Positions 1 through 6,199 of a DNA stretch of 7,590 nt are shown here, in pieces. The translations under genes and the position numbers were made by a program. The notes under the pieces are model-generated. The model saw only the letters and a program-made list of their open reading frames with translations, was not told the DNA's origin and made no database searches. Source of the stretch: JBBIRM01 sp037441765 (GTDB lineage: Bacteria > Desulfobacterota > BSN033 > UBA1163); the NCBI GenBank assembly GCA_037441765.1, contig JBBIRM010000141.1, forward strand, positions 1-7,590, in the 5' to 3' direction. Position 1 is the first letter of the stretch; the number at the start of each line of letters is the position of its first letter.

Positions 1-57
1 CTGCATCTCTCAATATTTCTACGTTTAATTTTCCCCTCCCATTTACCTAAAATCCTC

Positions 58-90
58 CTCACCCTAACCCTCTCCCCGGCGGGTAGAGGG
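58..90. repeat. Palindromic dispersed repeat, copy A
   Basis: The segment begins CTCACCCTAACCCTCT and folds into a hairpin: CCCTCT plus CCC (68-76) pairs with GGG (81-83) and AGAGGG (85-90), with a CGGC loop and one bulged T at 84. It is a diverged direct copy of the repeat at 160-201, sharing the CTCACC leader and the CCTCTCCC arm. No open frame of note crosses positions 1-221, so this is intergenic DNA downstream of the ligase-permease gene. Similar CTCACCCTAACCCTCTCCC palindromes are, from memory, common REP-like elements in many bacteria. Confidence 0.6.
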
Positions 91-159
91 AAATTTTCAA
101 AATAATTTTTGTGAAACTTATCATGACCGTTTTGTCACCTGCGAACCATGAAAATCACC

Positions 160-201
160 CTCACCTTAGTCCTCTCCCTTCCGGGGAGAGGTAAGGGGTG
201 A
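160..201. repeat. Palindromic dispersed repeat, copy B; possible 3' end hairpin
   Basis: A long hairpin: TCACC (161-165) pairs with GGTGA (197-201), TTA (166-168) with TAA (192-194), and CCTCTCCC (171-178) with GGGAGAGG (184-191), leaving a 5-nt loop and small bulges. It starts about 20 nt past the stop codon of the minus-strand ligase-permease gene, so it would lie in that mRNA's 3' end. There it could stabilise the message or pause polymerase. The T-run after it on the minus strand is only TTTT, so it is not a strong intrinsic terminator. Confidence 0.6.
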
Positions 202-221
202 ATGGTATTTTTTAAAATTAT

Positions 222-2510
222 CTATCTTCCTCCCCAATGTATAATCTCCTCTTCAAGTTTAATAAATCCCTTATTCATTCCATAGCCAATGAGGCCGGTG
301 ATAATGATGGTCGCGTACATCTTGGGAATCTGATAGGTCATATGGGCATTGTAGATGAGATGGCCCAGACCTTTATCAGTCCCGATAAACATCTCGAGGA
401 TGACCACAATAATCAAGGTCAGAGATAGGGCAGTCCTAAGTCCTGCAGTGATATATGGTAGGGCATCAGGAAGAATGACCTTTAAAAAGATATAAGTTTT
501 GCTCGCCTTCATCGTCTCTGCCACCATCTGCCTTGTCTTTGAGGAATTTCTAACACCATAGAGGGTATTGATTGTAATGACAAGACTACAGGAGAAGATG
601 ACAATAGCAATCTTTGCCGAATCGCCAATTCCAAAGGCAAGCATAAACAGTGGAAAGAGGGAGGTCGCTGGAAATCCTCTGAAGAATTCGATGACAAATT
701 CTAAGGAATTATACACCTTCTCCCAATATCCGACCACCACCCCGAGAGGAATTCCTAAGAAAATGGCAAGTAGATACCCACTGAACATACGATATATAGT
801 TTTTCCAATATGGGTGTAGATACCGGTGGAAAGTAGAAGCCCCTTCAACTCGAGTAAGACGCTCCATGGAGATGGAAGAAAGAAGGGGTTTACCCACTTA
901 AAAGTTGAGATCAAATACCAGAGAAGGATCAAGGCCAATGGGCCAATAAATGCCTCCCTCTCAGAGATGAACCCACTCCATCTCTGGAGGGTTGTCTCCG
1001 TCGTTCTCAGTTGCCTTTTTGCAATCTTACCTGTCCTCGATTTTGGCAGAGAATCCTTGAACTCAAGTTGTCTGGGGATCTTAAAACTTGCAAGCCTTTC
1101 CTTACAGAATTTCAGAATCTCTCGCTGGGTGGCTGTCTCTCCGTGCTTGAGGACGACGACCGCTCTCATCACCTGTCCTCTTCTTGAATCTGGAATCCCT
1201 ACCACCGCTGCCTCCTGAACCTTCGGGTGATTGAGAAGGACAGTCTCCACCTCTGAGGGATAGACATTTAGTCCACCCGTAATCACCATATCATCTGCCC
1301 TGCCAAGAATATAAAGATACCCATCCTCATCGAACCGTCCCAAATCGCCTGTATAGTACCACCCATCTCGAATCTTTTTGGCAGTTGCCTTCGGGTCTTT
1401 GAAATACCCCTTCATAATCTGAGGACCACTGGCAATGATCTCACCGTTCTCCCCTACCCCCAATTCTCTCCCATCCTGGCCCACAATCTTCAGTTTCACC
1501 CTCGGGACAGGCTTCCCTGCACTTGCCATCTTCCTGAATGCATCCTCCCAGTGGGTGAGGGTTAGAAGAGGGGAGGTCTCTGTGGCCCCATAACCCTGAA
1601 TAGTCCGCAAATGGGGATATCGCTCATTGAAATCCTTCATCAACTGTTCGGGAACAACGGTCCCCATCATCGCTGCTATCCTGAGGCTTGAGCAATCATA
1701 TCTCTCCCAGTGAGGGACATTCAGAATCAACTGGAAAATTGGAGGGACTGCATTGAAGACCGTAATTCGGTGGTTCTGAATGGCATCGAGAATCCTCTTA
1801 GGGGTCATCTCATCCACAATGGATACTGTCATCCCCGACTCCACCATCAGATTCATCACGATCGGTCCAGTGATATGGGATATGGGAAGAACCAGACCGA
1901 ATGTGTCCGCTTCAGAAAATGGAAGGGCGTTATGCATCGATTCCGGAAAATAGTTGAAGTGGTCGTTTGTCAGAACTACCCCCTTCGACCTACCAGTTGT
2001 CCCCGAGGTATAGAGATAGAGGGATTCGTCTTCTTCGTAAAGAGGAATAGAAACATTTTGAGTGGACTCCTTCTTTATAATCTCCTCATAAGAGTGCCAA
2101 TCCCTGATCTCCTCGCCTTGGGAGCCAGTCACAACCACATGTTTCAAGGTGGGAACTGTCCTGGTGACCCGATCAATGAAAACCTTCTGTCTTATACTTG
2201 TAATGATGGCTGAAACTTCTGCCTCCTGAAATAGAGGCTCCATCTCTGCAGGGCTCAGTCTAAAATCAAGAACCACGGCAATGGCCCCGATCTTTAAGAT
2301 AGCAAAATATGCCACACAGAACTCAGGACAGTTCTGGAAAAGAAGGACGACCCGATCCCCCTTTTTAATCCCGAGATTAAGAAGACGGTTGGCCAACTGG
2401 TTGGACATCGAATGGAGTTCAGAGAAGGTAATCCTCTCCTCCTTAAAAAGAATGGCCGATTTATTTGGCCTTTCCCTGGCCTGTTTCTCAAGATAGTCTC
2501 TAACAATCAT
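222..2510 (-). CDS. Fused acyl-CoA synthetase (AMP-forming) / ABC transporter permease
   Basis: One uninterrupted 762-residue frame holds two complete proteins. Residues 1-502 are an ANL-superfamily acyl-CoA ligase, which activates a carboxylate with ATP to an acyl-AMP and then an acyl-CoA. The A3 P-loop YTSGTTGRSKG is at 167-177, A5 GYGATETSP at 306-314, A7 YYTGDLG at 385-391, the hinge GRADDMVITGG at 403-413, and the catalytic lysine K495 in SRTGKIAKR. Residues about 520-762 are a binding-protein-dependent importer permease of the SsuC/TauC/NrtB type. It has the typical NPFFLPSPWSVL start (541-552), about six hydrophobic segments, and the EAA-loop ATPase contact at 665-690 (E665, then ILPDALPYITAG). 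A short polar linker (503-519) joins the halves. In this permease family the N-terminus is cytoplasmic, which would place the ligase correctly. The start is ATG at 2510, in a typical ligase N-terminus but with no clear Shine-Dalgarno. The substrate is unknown; a fatty, aromatic or other organic acid is a guess. Partner ATPase and binding protein are not in the window. Confidence 0.88.
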   Translation of the reverse strand: MIVRDYLEKQARERPNKSAILFKEERITFSELHSMSNQLANRLLNLGIKKGDRVVLLFQNCPEFCVAYFAILKIGAIAVVLDFRLSPAEMEPLFQEAEVSAIITSIRQKVFIDRVTRTVPTLKHVVVTGSQGEEIRDWHSYEEIIKKESTQNVSIPLYEEDESLYLYTSGTTGRSKGVVLTNDHFNYFPESMHNALPFSEADTFGLVLPISHITGPIVMNLMVESGMTVSIVDEMTPKRILDAIQNHRITVFNAVPPIFQLILNVPHWERYDCSSLRIAAMMGTVVPEQLMKDFNERYPHLRTIQGYGATETSPLLTLTHWEDAFRKMASAGKPVPRVKLKIVGQDGRELGVGENGEIIASGPQIMKGYFKDPKATAKKIRDGWYYTGDLGRFDEDGYLYILGRADDMVITGGLNVYPSEVETVLLNHPKVQEAAVVGIPDSRRGQVMRAVVVLKHGETATQREILKFCKERLASFKIPRQLEFKDSLPKSRTGKIAKRQLRTTETTLQRWSGFISEREAFIGPLALILLWYLISTFKWVNPFFLPSPWSVLLELKGLLLSTGIYTHIGKTIYRMFSGYLLAIFLGIPLGVVVGYWEKVYNSLEFVIEFFRGFPATSLFPLFMLAFGIGDSAKIAIVIFSCSLVITINTLYGVRNSSKTRQMVAETMKASKTYIFLKVILPDALPYITAGLRTALSLTLIIVVILEMFIGTDKGLGHLIYNAHMTYQIPKMYATIIITGLIGYGMNKGFIKLEEEIIHWGGR

Positions 2511-2529
2511 AGGAATATATATTGGCCCT

Positions 2530-2557
2530 ATTATAGGTCAATCTTAAAATAGTTAAA
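2530..2557 (-). promoter_or_regulatory. Candidate promoter of the ligase-permease gene
   Basis: On the minus strand a perfect TATAAT (2535-2530) sits 19 nt before the ATG at 2510. A weak -35 candidate TTTAAC (2557-2552) lies 16 bp upstream. Transcription would start near 2523, giving a leader of only about 13 nt (AATATATATTCCT) with no Shine-Dalgarno. The very short AT-rich leader would imply near-leaderless initiation. The -35 is poor, so the promoter may need an activator; it overlaps the GTTAA/TTAAC palindromes beside it. Confidence 0.4.
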
Positions 2558-2577
2558 ACCTTAACAGTTTAACTGTT
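2552..2577. promoter_or_regulatory. Operator-like inverted repeats (GTTAA/TTAAC)
   Basis: AACAGTT (2563-2569), a single T, then AACTGTT (2571-2577) form a perfect 7-bp inverted repeat. It overlaps a second one, GTTAA (2552-2556) with TTAAC (2561-2565). The half-site TTAAC recurs at 2569-2573. The cluster covers the -35 region and just upstream of the candidate promoter of the ligase-permease gene, which is where a dimeric repressor or activator would bind. No regulator gene is present in the window, so the binding protein is unknown. Confidence 0.35.
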
Positions 2578-2586
2578 TGAAAATCT

Positions 2587-2765
2587 TTTTAAAATCCCTC
2601 CCAACCTCCCTTTGCTAAGGGGAGATATAGTTTTTCTCCCTTAGAAAATAACCACCCCAAACCTCCCTCTTTTGGAAAAGGAACACCCCAAACCTCCCCC
2701 CTTTGGAAAAAGAACACCCTAAACCTCCCCCCTTTGGAAAAGGGGGGCACGGGGGGATTTTAAAA
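2587..2765. mobile_element. MITE-like repeat element, 179 bp, no coding capacity
   Basis: The element is bounded by terminal inverted repeats of 15 bp: TTTTAAAATCCCTCC at 2587-2601, and GGGGGGATTTTAAAA at 2751-2765, whose complement is TTTTAAAATCCCCCC (14 of 15 identical). Inside each end is a hairpin. On the left, CTCCC and TT pair with AA and GGGGAG (about 2606-2623). On the right, CCCCCCTT (2727-2734) pairs with AAGGGGGG (2740-2747). The centre holds 31-bp tandem repeats. There is no transposase, so movement would need one supplied in trans. The palindromic TTTTAAAA at both ends may be part of the repeat or a duplicated target. It may equally be a decayed REP-type cluster. Confidence 0.5.
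2653..2745. repeat. Tandem repeat, three 31-bp units
   Basis: Three head-to-tail units begin at 2653, 2684 and 2715, each starting CACCCCAAACCTCCC (T for C in the third) and running to TTTGGAAAA. The period is exactly 31 bp with few substitutions between units. Each unit has a C-run followed by TTTGGAAAAGG, so each can form a weak hairpin. Only the third has a full G6 arm, completing the hairpin at the right end of the surrounding element. Expansion by slippage of a hairpin unit is the likely origin. Confidence 0.8.
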
Positions 2766-2816
2766 TGATACTTTCTATTAATTGACATAAAATAATTTAC
2801 ATCTTAATGAGGGTTT

Positions 2817-2889
2817 GGCAAGCCACAAGGGCTTGCCTTACGAGAAATTAAACGAATCTCAAATGTAGGGCAAGGGCTTGTCCCTTGCC
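2817..2889. repeat. Paired-hairpin dispersed repeat
   Basis: Two perfect 8-bp hairpins with 5-nt loops lie 31 nt apart. GGCAAGCC (2817-2824) pairs with GGCTTGCC (2830-2837), and GGCAAGGG (2869-2876) pairs with CCCTTGCC (2882-2889). The arms resemble one another (GGCAAGCC, GGCAAGGG), as in twin REP units. No gene overlaps them. From memory, GTAGGGCAAGGGC-type palindromes are abundant in anaerobic and environmental genomes. I see no promoter or T-run that would make either one a clear terminator. Confidence 0.6.
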
Positions 2890-2907
2890 TCATCTGGTTT
2901 CCTTTCT

Positions 2908-2926
2908 TATGTCGAATTACGACATA
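2908..2926. repeat. Small inverted repeat TATGTCG/CGACATA
   Basis: TATGTCG (2908-2914) and CGACATA (2920-2926) are perfect complements around AATTA. It lies about 130 nt past the stop of the MFS transporter gene, among other palindromes. It could be a short protein-binding site or the edge of a dispersed repeat; nothing here tells which. Confidence 0.4.
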
Positions 2927-2931
2927 GTCCC

Positions 2932-2960
2932 TAAAAGGAGGAAAAAGTTTTTCCCTTTTG
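2932..2960. repeat. A/T-rich inverted repeat downstream of the MFS gene
   Basis: GGAAAAA (2940-2946), one G, then TTTTTCC (2948-2954) is a perfect 7-bp inverted repeat. It extends outward with AAAAGG (2933-2938) against CCTTTT (2954-2959). In the MFS transcript it would form a hairpin with T-runs in the arm, about 100 nt after the stop. It might terminate transcription, but it lacks a GC stem followed by a free U-tract, so this is a weak candidate. From here to 3054 I see only AT-rich DNA. Confidence 0.3.
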
Positions 2961-3054
2961 GCAAATGGGCACACTAAATCATATTGATATTATCCTATTT
3001 CAAATAAGTCAATATCCCTTTAAAAAATTTTTAATATCCATTTTGTTCAAACCA

Positions 3055-4359
3055 CTATATAACTGGCCTCTTCTTCTCCTCCATTCCCTTCTTCTCATCA
3101 ACCGTCCAGAGGATAGATAAACCCACAACAAAAAAGAGAAGAACAGAAAGGACACCAGACTGAACGCTCCCTGTCAAGGCAATCAGAACTCCATAAATAA
3201 GAGGACCAAAGATAGATGCAAATTTTCCGGATACCGCATAAAAACCAAAAAACTCCGCACTGTTGGCTTCTGGAGTGAAGATTCCCTGAAGTGAACGGGA
3301 AGCGGATTGACTTCCTCCCATCACCAGTCCTGCGAGAATGCCCAAGATCCAGTATTCGGTCTTTGGCTTAAAGAAGATTCCTAAACTGAAGGCCCAAAGG
3401 ACGATGATGGACCATCCCACCAAAGAGATCATCACGGTCTTCTTGTTTCCGATTGAATCTGCCATATATCCAAAGATCAAAGAACCTATAAAAGCGATCC
3501 CTTGAATCATTAGGAAGTAAAGTATGATCTCACCAGTCTCCATTCCTAAAACCTCAGCGCCAAAGATTGAGGCCATGACAATGACCGTCTCAATTCCATC
3601 ATTGTAGATGAGATAGGCGATGAGAAACTTGGTCAATTGCCTGAATGTCTTAATTCGGCTAAAGGTGTGCAAGAGCCTTTGATAACCTGCCCGAATAGAA
3701 ATCCTTTGAGGAAGGAATTTCCCTCTCTCTTTTAAAAAGAGAAAAGTTGGTAGAGAAAATATCAACCACCAAAGGGACACAGAAAAAAAACAGTCATGGA
3801 CGGTAAAAAACCCATTAGAGAATCCTAACCAGGAAGGGTATTTTAGCATGATGAGATTGAGAGCAAGAAGAGTTCCTCCTCCTATATAACCCAATCCCCA
3901 CCCTAATCCTGAGATTCGGCCAATATTTCTTTCGTTTGAGATATCCAAAAGGAATGCATTGTAGAAAACGTTTCCTCCTGCAAAACCAATATTTGCGATT
4001 ATAAAAAAGACTGCTCCTTTCCAGTAATCCCCTGCGTTGACAAAGTAGAGGAGGCCTGTGAAGAGGATTCCAAGGTAACAGAAAAACATAAGAAACCTTT
4101 TTTTCAAAAAAGAGAAGTCAGCAATCGCTCCTAAGAATGGGGAGAGAATAGCAGAAATTGCCATGCTGAGGGAAAGTGTGAAAGTAAAGAATGAGGCTCC
4201 ATGGAGGCGAAGTCCAAAAACCAAAACCCCCTTTTCCCCTCCTGCTACAATTGAGGCAAAGTATTGATTGAAGATGACTGCGAGGATGGTGGTGGCAAAA
4301 GCCGAGTTGGCAAAATCATACATCACCCAACCAAATATCTCCCGCTTTGTAACAGGCAT
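3055..4359 (-). CDS. MFS transporter, UMF1 / Atg22-like family
   Basis: A 434-residue polytopic membrane protein of the length and layout usual for bacterial Atg22-like (UMF1) major facilitator proteins. Family marks are the N-terminal GWVMYDFANSAFATT (about 10-24), the loop ADFSFLKKR after the second or third helix (about 80-88), YNDGIETV in the central half (252-259), and GGSQSASRSL followed by EFFGFY (about 338-364). About twelve hydrophobic segments are visible, with a charged C-terminal tail. In yeast the relative exports amino acids from the vacuole; the substrates of bacterial members are mostly unknown. The ATG at 4359 is preferred. A TTG six codons upstream (4377) adds residues the family does not need and has no ribosome site, though the one before the ATG is also weak. 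The gene follows the ABC permease by 106 nt on the same strand with no convincing promoter between, so co-transcription is possible. Confidence 0.88.
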   Translation of the reverse strand: MPVTKREIFGWVMYDFANSAFATTILAVIFNQYFASIVAGGEKGVLVFGLRLHGASFFTFTLSLSMAISAILSPFLGAIADFSFLKKRFLMFFCYLGILFTGLLYFVNAGDYWKGAVFFIIANIGFAGGNVFYNAFLLDISNERNIGRISGLGWGLGYIGGGTLLALNLIMLKYPSWLGFSNGFFTVHDCFFSVSLWWLIFSLPTFLFLKERGKFLPQRISIRAGYQRLLHTFSRIKTFRQLTKFLIAYLIYNDGIETVIVMASIFGAEVLGMETGEIILYFLMIQGIAFIGSLIFGYMADSIGNKKTVMISLVGWSIIVLWAFSLGIFFKPKTEYWILGILAGLVMGGSQSASRSLQGIFTPEANSAEFFGFYAVSGKFASIFGPLIYGVLIALTGSVQSGVLSVLLFFVVGLSILWTVDEKKGMEEKKRPVI

Positions 4360-4465
4360 ATCATTGCCGAGGATCAAATGTGTAGAGGGTGAGTGAGAAA
4401 AGGAGAAGTTGGTAAAAGAAAATCACCCCATCATCCTATTACCATATCTTCCTTTCTTTTACAAA

Positions 4466-5437
4466 TCAGATGGTGCGGATCTCCTGACGCATAAAAATAT
4501 AATAGCAGATTCCAAAACAGAGAAAGGTGAGTGCAACGATAGACACCAGATGGGGAAGGACAATGATAATGCTCTGTAAAAGGGGAAGGGGATTTTGAAA
4601 ACGGGTCAAAGAAAGCCTTTCAAGAGGACCCATCAGGATCAGACCTCTGGTCGTCTTTCGCATGGGATCGAGAATCGTGTTTGTCGCCTCACTGTAAAGT
4701 GTCATGGGAGAAAAGGAGGAGGCGATCCTTTGAACCTTTTCATGTTTGAGGATTATCTCAGGATTTACTTGAGTCCCGCTTTGGGGGATAGGGGCGACCG
4801 CATCAGCCAAAACCCCTGCACCCAGACTGACGAAGAAGGAGAAAAATATCCAGACCGCAAGAGATGCAAGAGCAGATGTGGCTGTGCTCCTGAAAATAAC
4901 CGAAAAAAGAATCGATATGCCTAACCATAAGGCGATATATAGAATACTGATGATGAGATAGATGAGAAGGCGTAAAACCTCTTCCGAACCAGGCACCACC
5001 CCTATCAACCTCAGGCCAAGGCCTGAAATTATGAGAACGATCGCCACCAGGACAATAGCAATGGTTACAACTCCGGTCAGAAATTTTGCATTGATGATCG
5101 AATCTCGGTAGATGGGCTGAGAGACAAGTTTGCTGAGGGTACGCGAAACCCTCTCCCGATTGATAGAGTCAAATCCCAATATAATGCCAATCAGAGGGCC
5201 AAAAAAACCGATAAATTGAACAAAGGAAAATAGTTTTCCCGTTGCAGTGAAGAGGAGCAGAAAGATAAGGGTCGGTTTTGCCATGCCCTTCAACTCCTCC
5301 TGAATGCCCATACCTACCATTGAAGCGATAATCACCCCCACCATCACAATCAAGGCTGAAATCAGAAGAAATCGAGTACTGCTAAAATGATCCTCCATCT
5401 CTTTCCGGAATATGGTGAAGATCCCGCTTAACATCAT
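4466..5437 (-). CDS. ABC-2 type transporter permease
   Basis: A 323-residue integral membrane protein of the ABC-2 family 2 (NosY-like) type. A cytoplasmic start (FRKEMEDHFSSTRF, 10-23) precedes the first helix (about 24-42). A second helix (about 69-88) runs into the conserved cytoplasmic stretch FDSINRERVSRTLSKLVSQP (89-108), which in this family contacts the ATPase. Further helices lie at about 118-142, 155-178 and 184-211. A roughly 75-residue loop at 212-287, probably extracytoplasmic, precedes the last helix (about 288-316). It would form the channel with the ATPase encoded immediately upstream, probably acting as an exporter or as a membrane-remodelling machine. Two ATGs stand in tandem at 5437 and 5434. 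The second has the better distance from AAGGAGG and may be the real start (322 residues). Either start overlaps the upstream stop codon, which suggests translational coupling. Confidence 0.9.
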   Translation of the reverse strand: MMLSGIFTIFRKEMEDHFSSTRFLLISALIVMVGVIIASMVGMGIQEELKGMAKPTLIFLLLFTATGKLFSFVQFIGFFGPLIGIILGFDSINRERVSRTLSKLVSQPIYRDSIINAKFLTGVVTIAIVLVAIVLIISGLGLRLIGVVPGSEEVLRLLIYLIISILYIALWLGISILFSVIFRSTATSALASLAVWIFFSFFVSLGAGVLADAVAPIPQSGTQVNPEIILKHEKVQRIASSFSPMTLYSEATNTILDPMRKTTRGLILMGPLERLSLTRFQNPLPLLQSIIIVLPHLVSIVALTFLCFGICYYIFMRQEIRTI

Positions 5438-6186
5438 GCCTCCTTAAAATATTTCATATAAATCTCTTCAAGGGTGTAATGTTCTTTATCCACACCCAAC
5501 TTCTTCTTGCCCAATTCCTCAATGGGCCCAACTGCCACGAGATTGCCATTGATCATAATTCCTACCCGGTCACATATCCTCTGGACCTGGTCAAGCAGGT
5601 GGGATGAGAGAAAGATGGTGATCTGTCTCTCCCTGCTTAGAGAACGGATCAGATCGAGCATCCGATTGGTTCCATCAGGGTCAAGGCCAATGGTTGGCTC
5701 GTCGAGGAAAAGAAGTTGCGGCTCTTTGAGAAGCACCTCTGCAATACCTAAGCGTTGTCTCATTCCCTTGGAGTAGGTTCCAACCTTCTTTTTGGCATCT
5801 TCTAAGAGACCTACTAAATCGAGCATCTGGTTAATTCTTTTTTCAGAAATAGGGTCAGGGATACGATTCAATCTGGCAATATACTGAAGGTTCTGTCTCG
5901 CATCCATATCATCATAAAATCCTACATTCTCAGGGAGGTAGCCCACCTTCTCCTTTACTCGAATGGGCTCTCTTGAAGGATCAAACCCACAAATCTTAGC
6001 ACTTCCTGAGGTTGGCTCCGTAAGCCCAAGGAACATAAGAAGGGTAGTCGTCTTCCCTGCCCCATTTGGACCCAAAAACCCGAATATCTCCCCCTCAAAA
6101 ATCAGAAGCGAGAGGTTGTTCACAGCGATCTGTGAACCATAGGCCTTCGTCAATCCTTCTGCAACAATAATTGGCTTTCCTTCCAC
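5434..6186 (-). CDS. ABC transporter ATP-binding protein
   Basis: A 250-residue ABC ATPase that powers the permease encoded next. Visible motifs are Walker A GPNGAGKTT (39-47, K45), a Q-loop region GYLPENVGF with the proline-glutamate variant common in ABC-2 ATPases (about 82-90), the signature YSKGMRQR (138-145), Walker B LLFLDEP with catalytic E163, the D-loop GLD (167-169) and the H-loop H196. This places it with the CcmA/NatA-type group that pairs with ABC-2 permeases. The frame is open to a GTG at 6219, which would overlap the upstream gene by 32 nt. I place the start at GTG 6186 instead: GGGAG lies 8 nt before it, only 1 nt separates it from the upstream stop, and the protein then begins MEGKPIIVAEGLTKAYG, as in the family. 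Confidence 0.92.
   Translation of the reverse strand: MEGKPIIVAEGLTKAYGSQIAVNNLSLLIFEGEIFGFLGPNGAGKTTTLLMFLGLTEPTSGSAKICGFDPSREPIRVKEKVGYLPENVGFYDDMDARQNLQYIARLNRIPDPISEKRINQMLDLVGLLEDAKKKVGTYSKGMRQRLGIAEVLLKEPQLLFLDEPTIGLDPDGTNRMLDLIRSLSRERQITIFLSSHLLDQVQRICDRVGIMINGNLVAVGPIEELGKKKLGVDKEHYTLEEIYMKYFKEA
5438..5445 (-). promoter_or_regulatory. Ribosome binding site of the ABC-2 permease
   Basis: AAGGAGG on the minus strand (5445-5439) is a near-perfect Shine-Dalgarno inside the last codons of the ATPase gene. It is 1 nt from the ATG at 5437 and 4 nt from the ATG at 5434, which favours the second ATG. The stop TGA (5436-5434) lies within the ATGATG. Confidence 0.7.
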
Positions 6187-6199
6187 CTTATCTTCTCCC
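6187..6199 (-). promoter_or_regulatory. Ribosome binding site setting the ATPase start
   Basis: On the minus strand GGGAG (6199-6195) is followed by AAGATAAG and then GTG at 6186. The TAA within that spacer is the stop codon of the upstream NEW3 gene. Ribosomes finishing that gene could therefore restart directly. This decides for GTG 6186 over the upstream GTG at 6219. Confidence 0.65.

Noticed and set aside
1..57. Possible start of another minus-strand gene near the left edge (ATG at 6-4, GAGGAGG at about 54-60)
   Set aside because: The ATG after GAGGAGG meets a stop after five codons, and the ATG at the edge has no properly spaced ribosome site; too little sequence remains to judge.
826..2213. 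Plus-strand open frames of 130 and 167 codons (826-1218, 1710-2213)
   Set aside because: They lie wholly antisense to the well-conserved ligase-permease gene, show no recognisable domain, and their composition is that of a shadow frame.
2514..2541. TTGACC-16-TATATT as promoter of the fusion gene
   Set aside because: The hexamers look good, but the transcript would start around 2507, inside the first codons; the upstream TATAAT is the better candidate.
2653..2745. 31-bp repeats as a CRISPR array
   Set aside because: The units are directly adjacent with no unique spacers, so this is a tandem repeat, not repeat-spacer-repeat.
2653..2756. G-quadruplex on the minus strand from the C-runs
   Set aside because: G-runs are separated by loops of roughly 6 to 15 or more bases, and the G6/C6 runs can pair as an ordinary hairpin; not a convincing quadruplex.
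4412..4462. Perfect 10-bp inverted repeat GTAAAAGAAA / TTTCTTTTAC between the ABC permease and MFS genes
   Set aside because: The arms are almost all A/T and the loop is 31 nt, so it is too weak for a terminator and may be chance in A/T-rich DNA.
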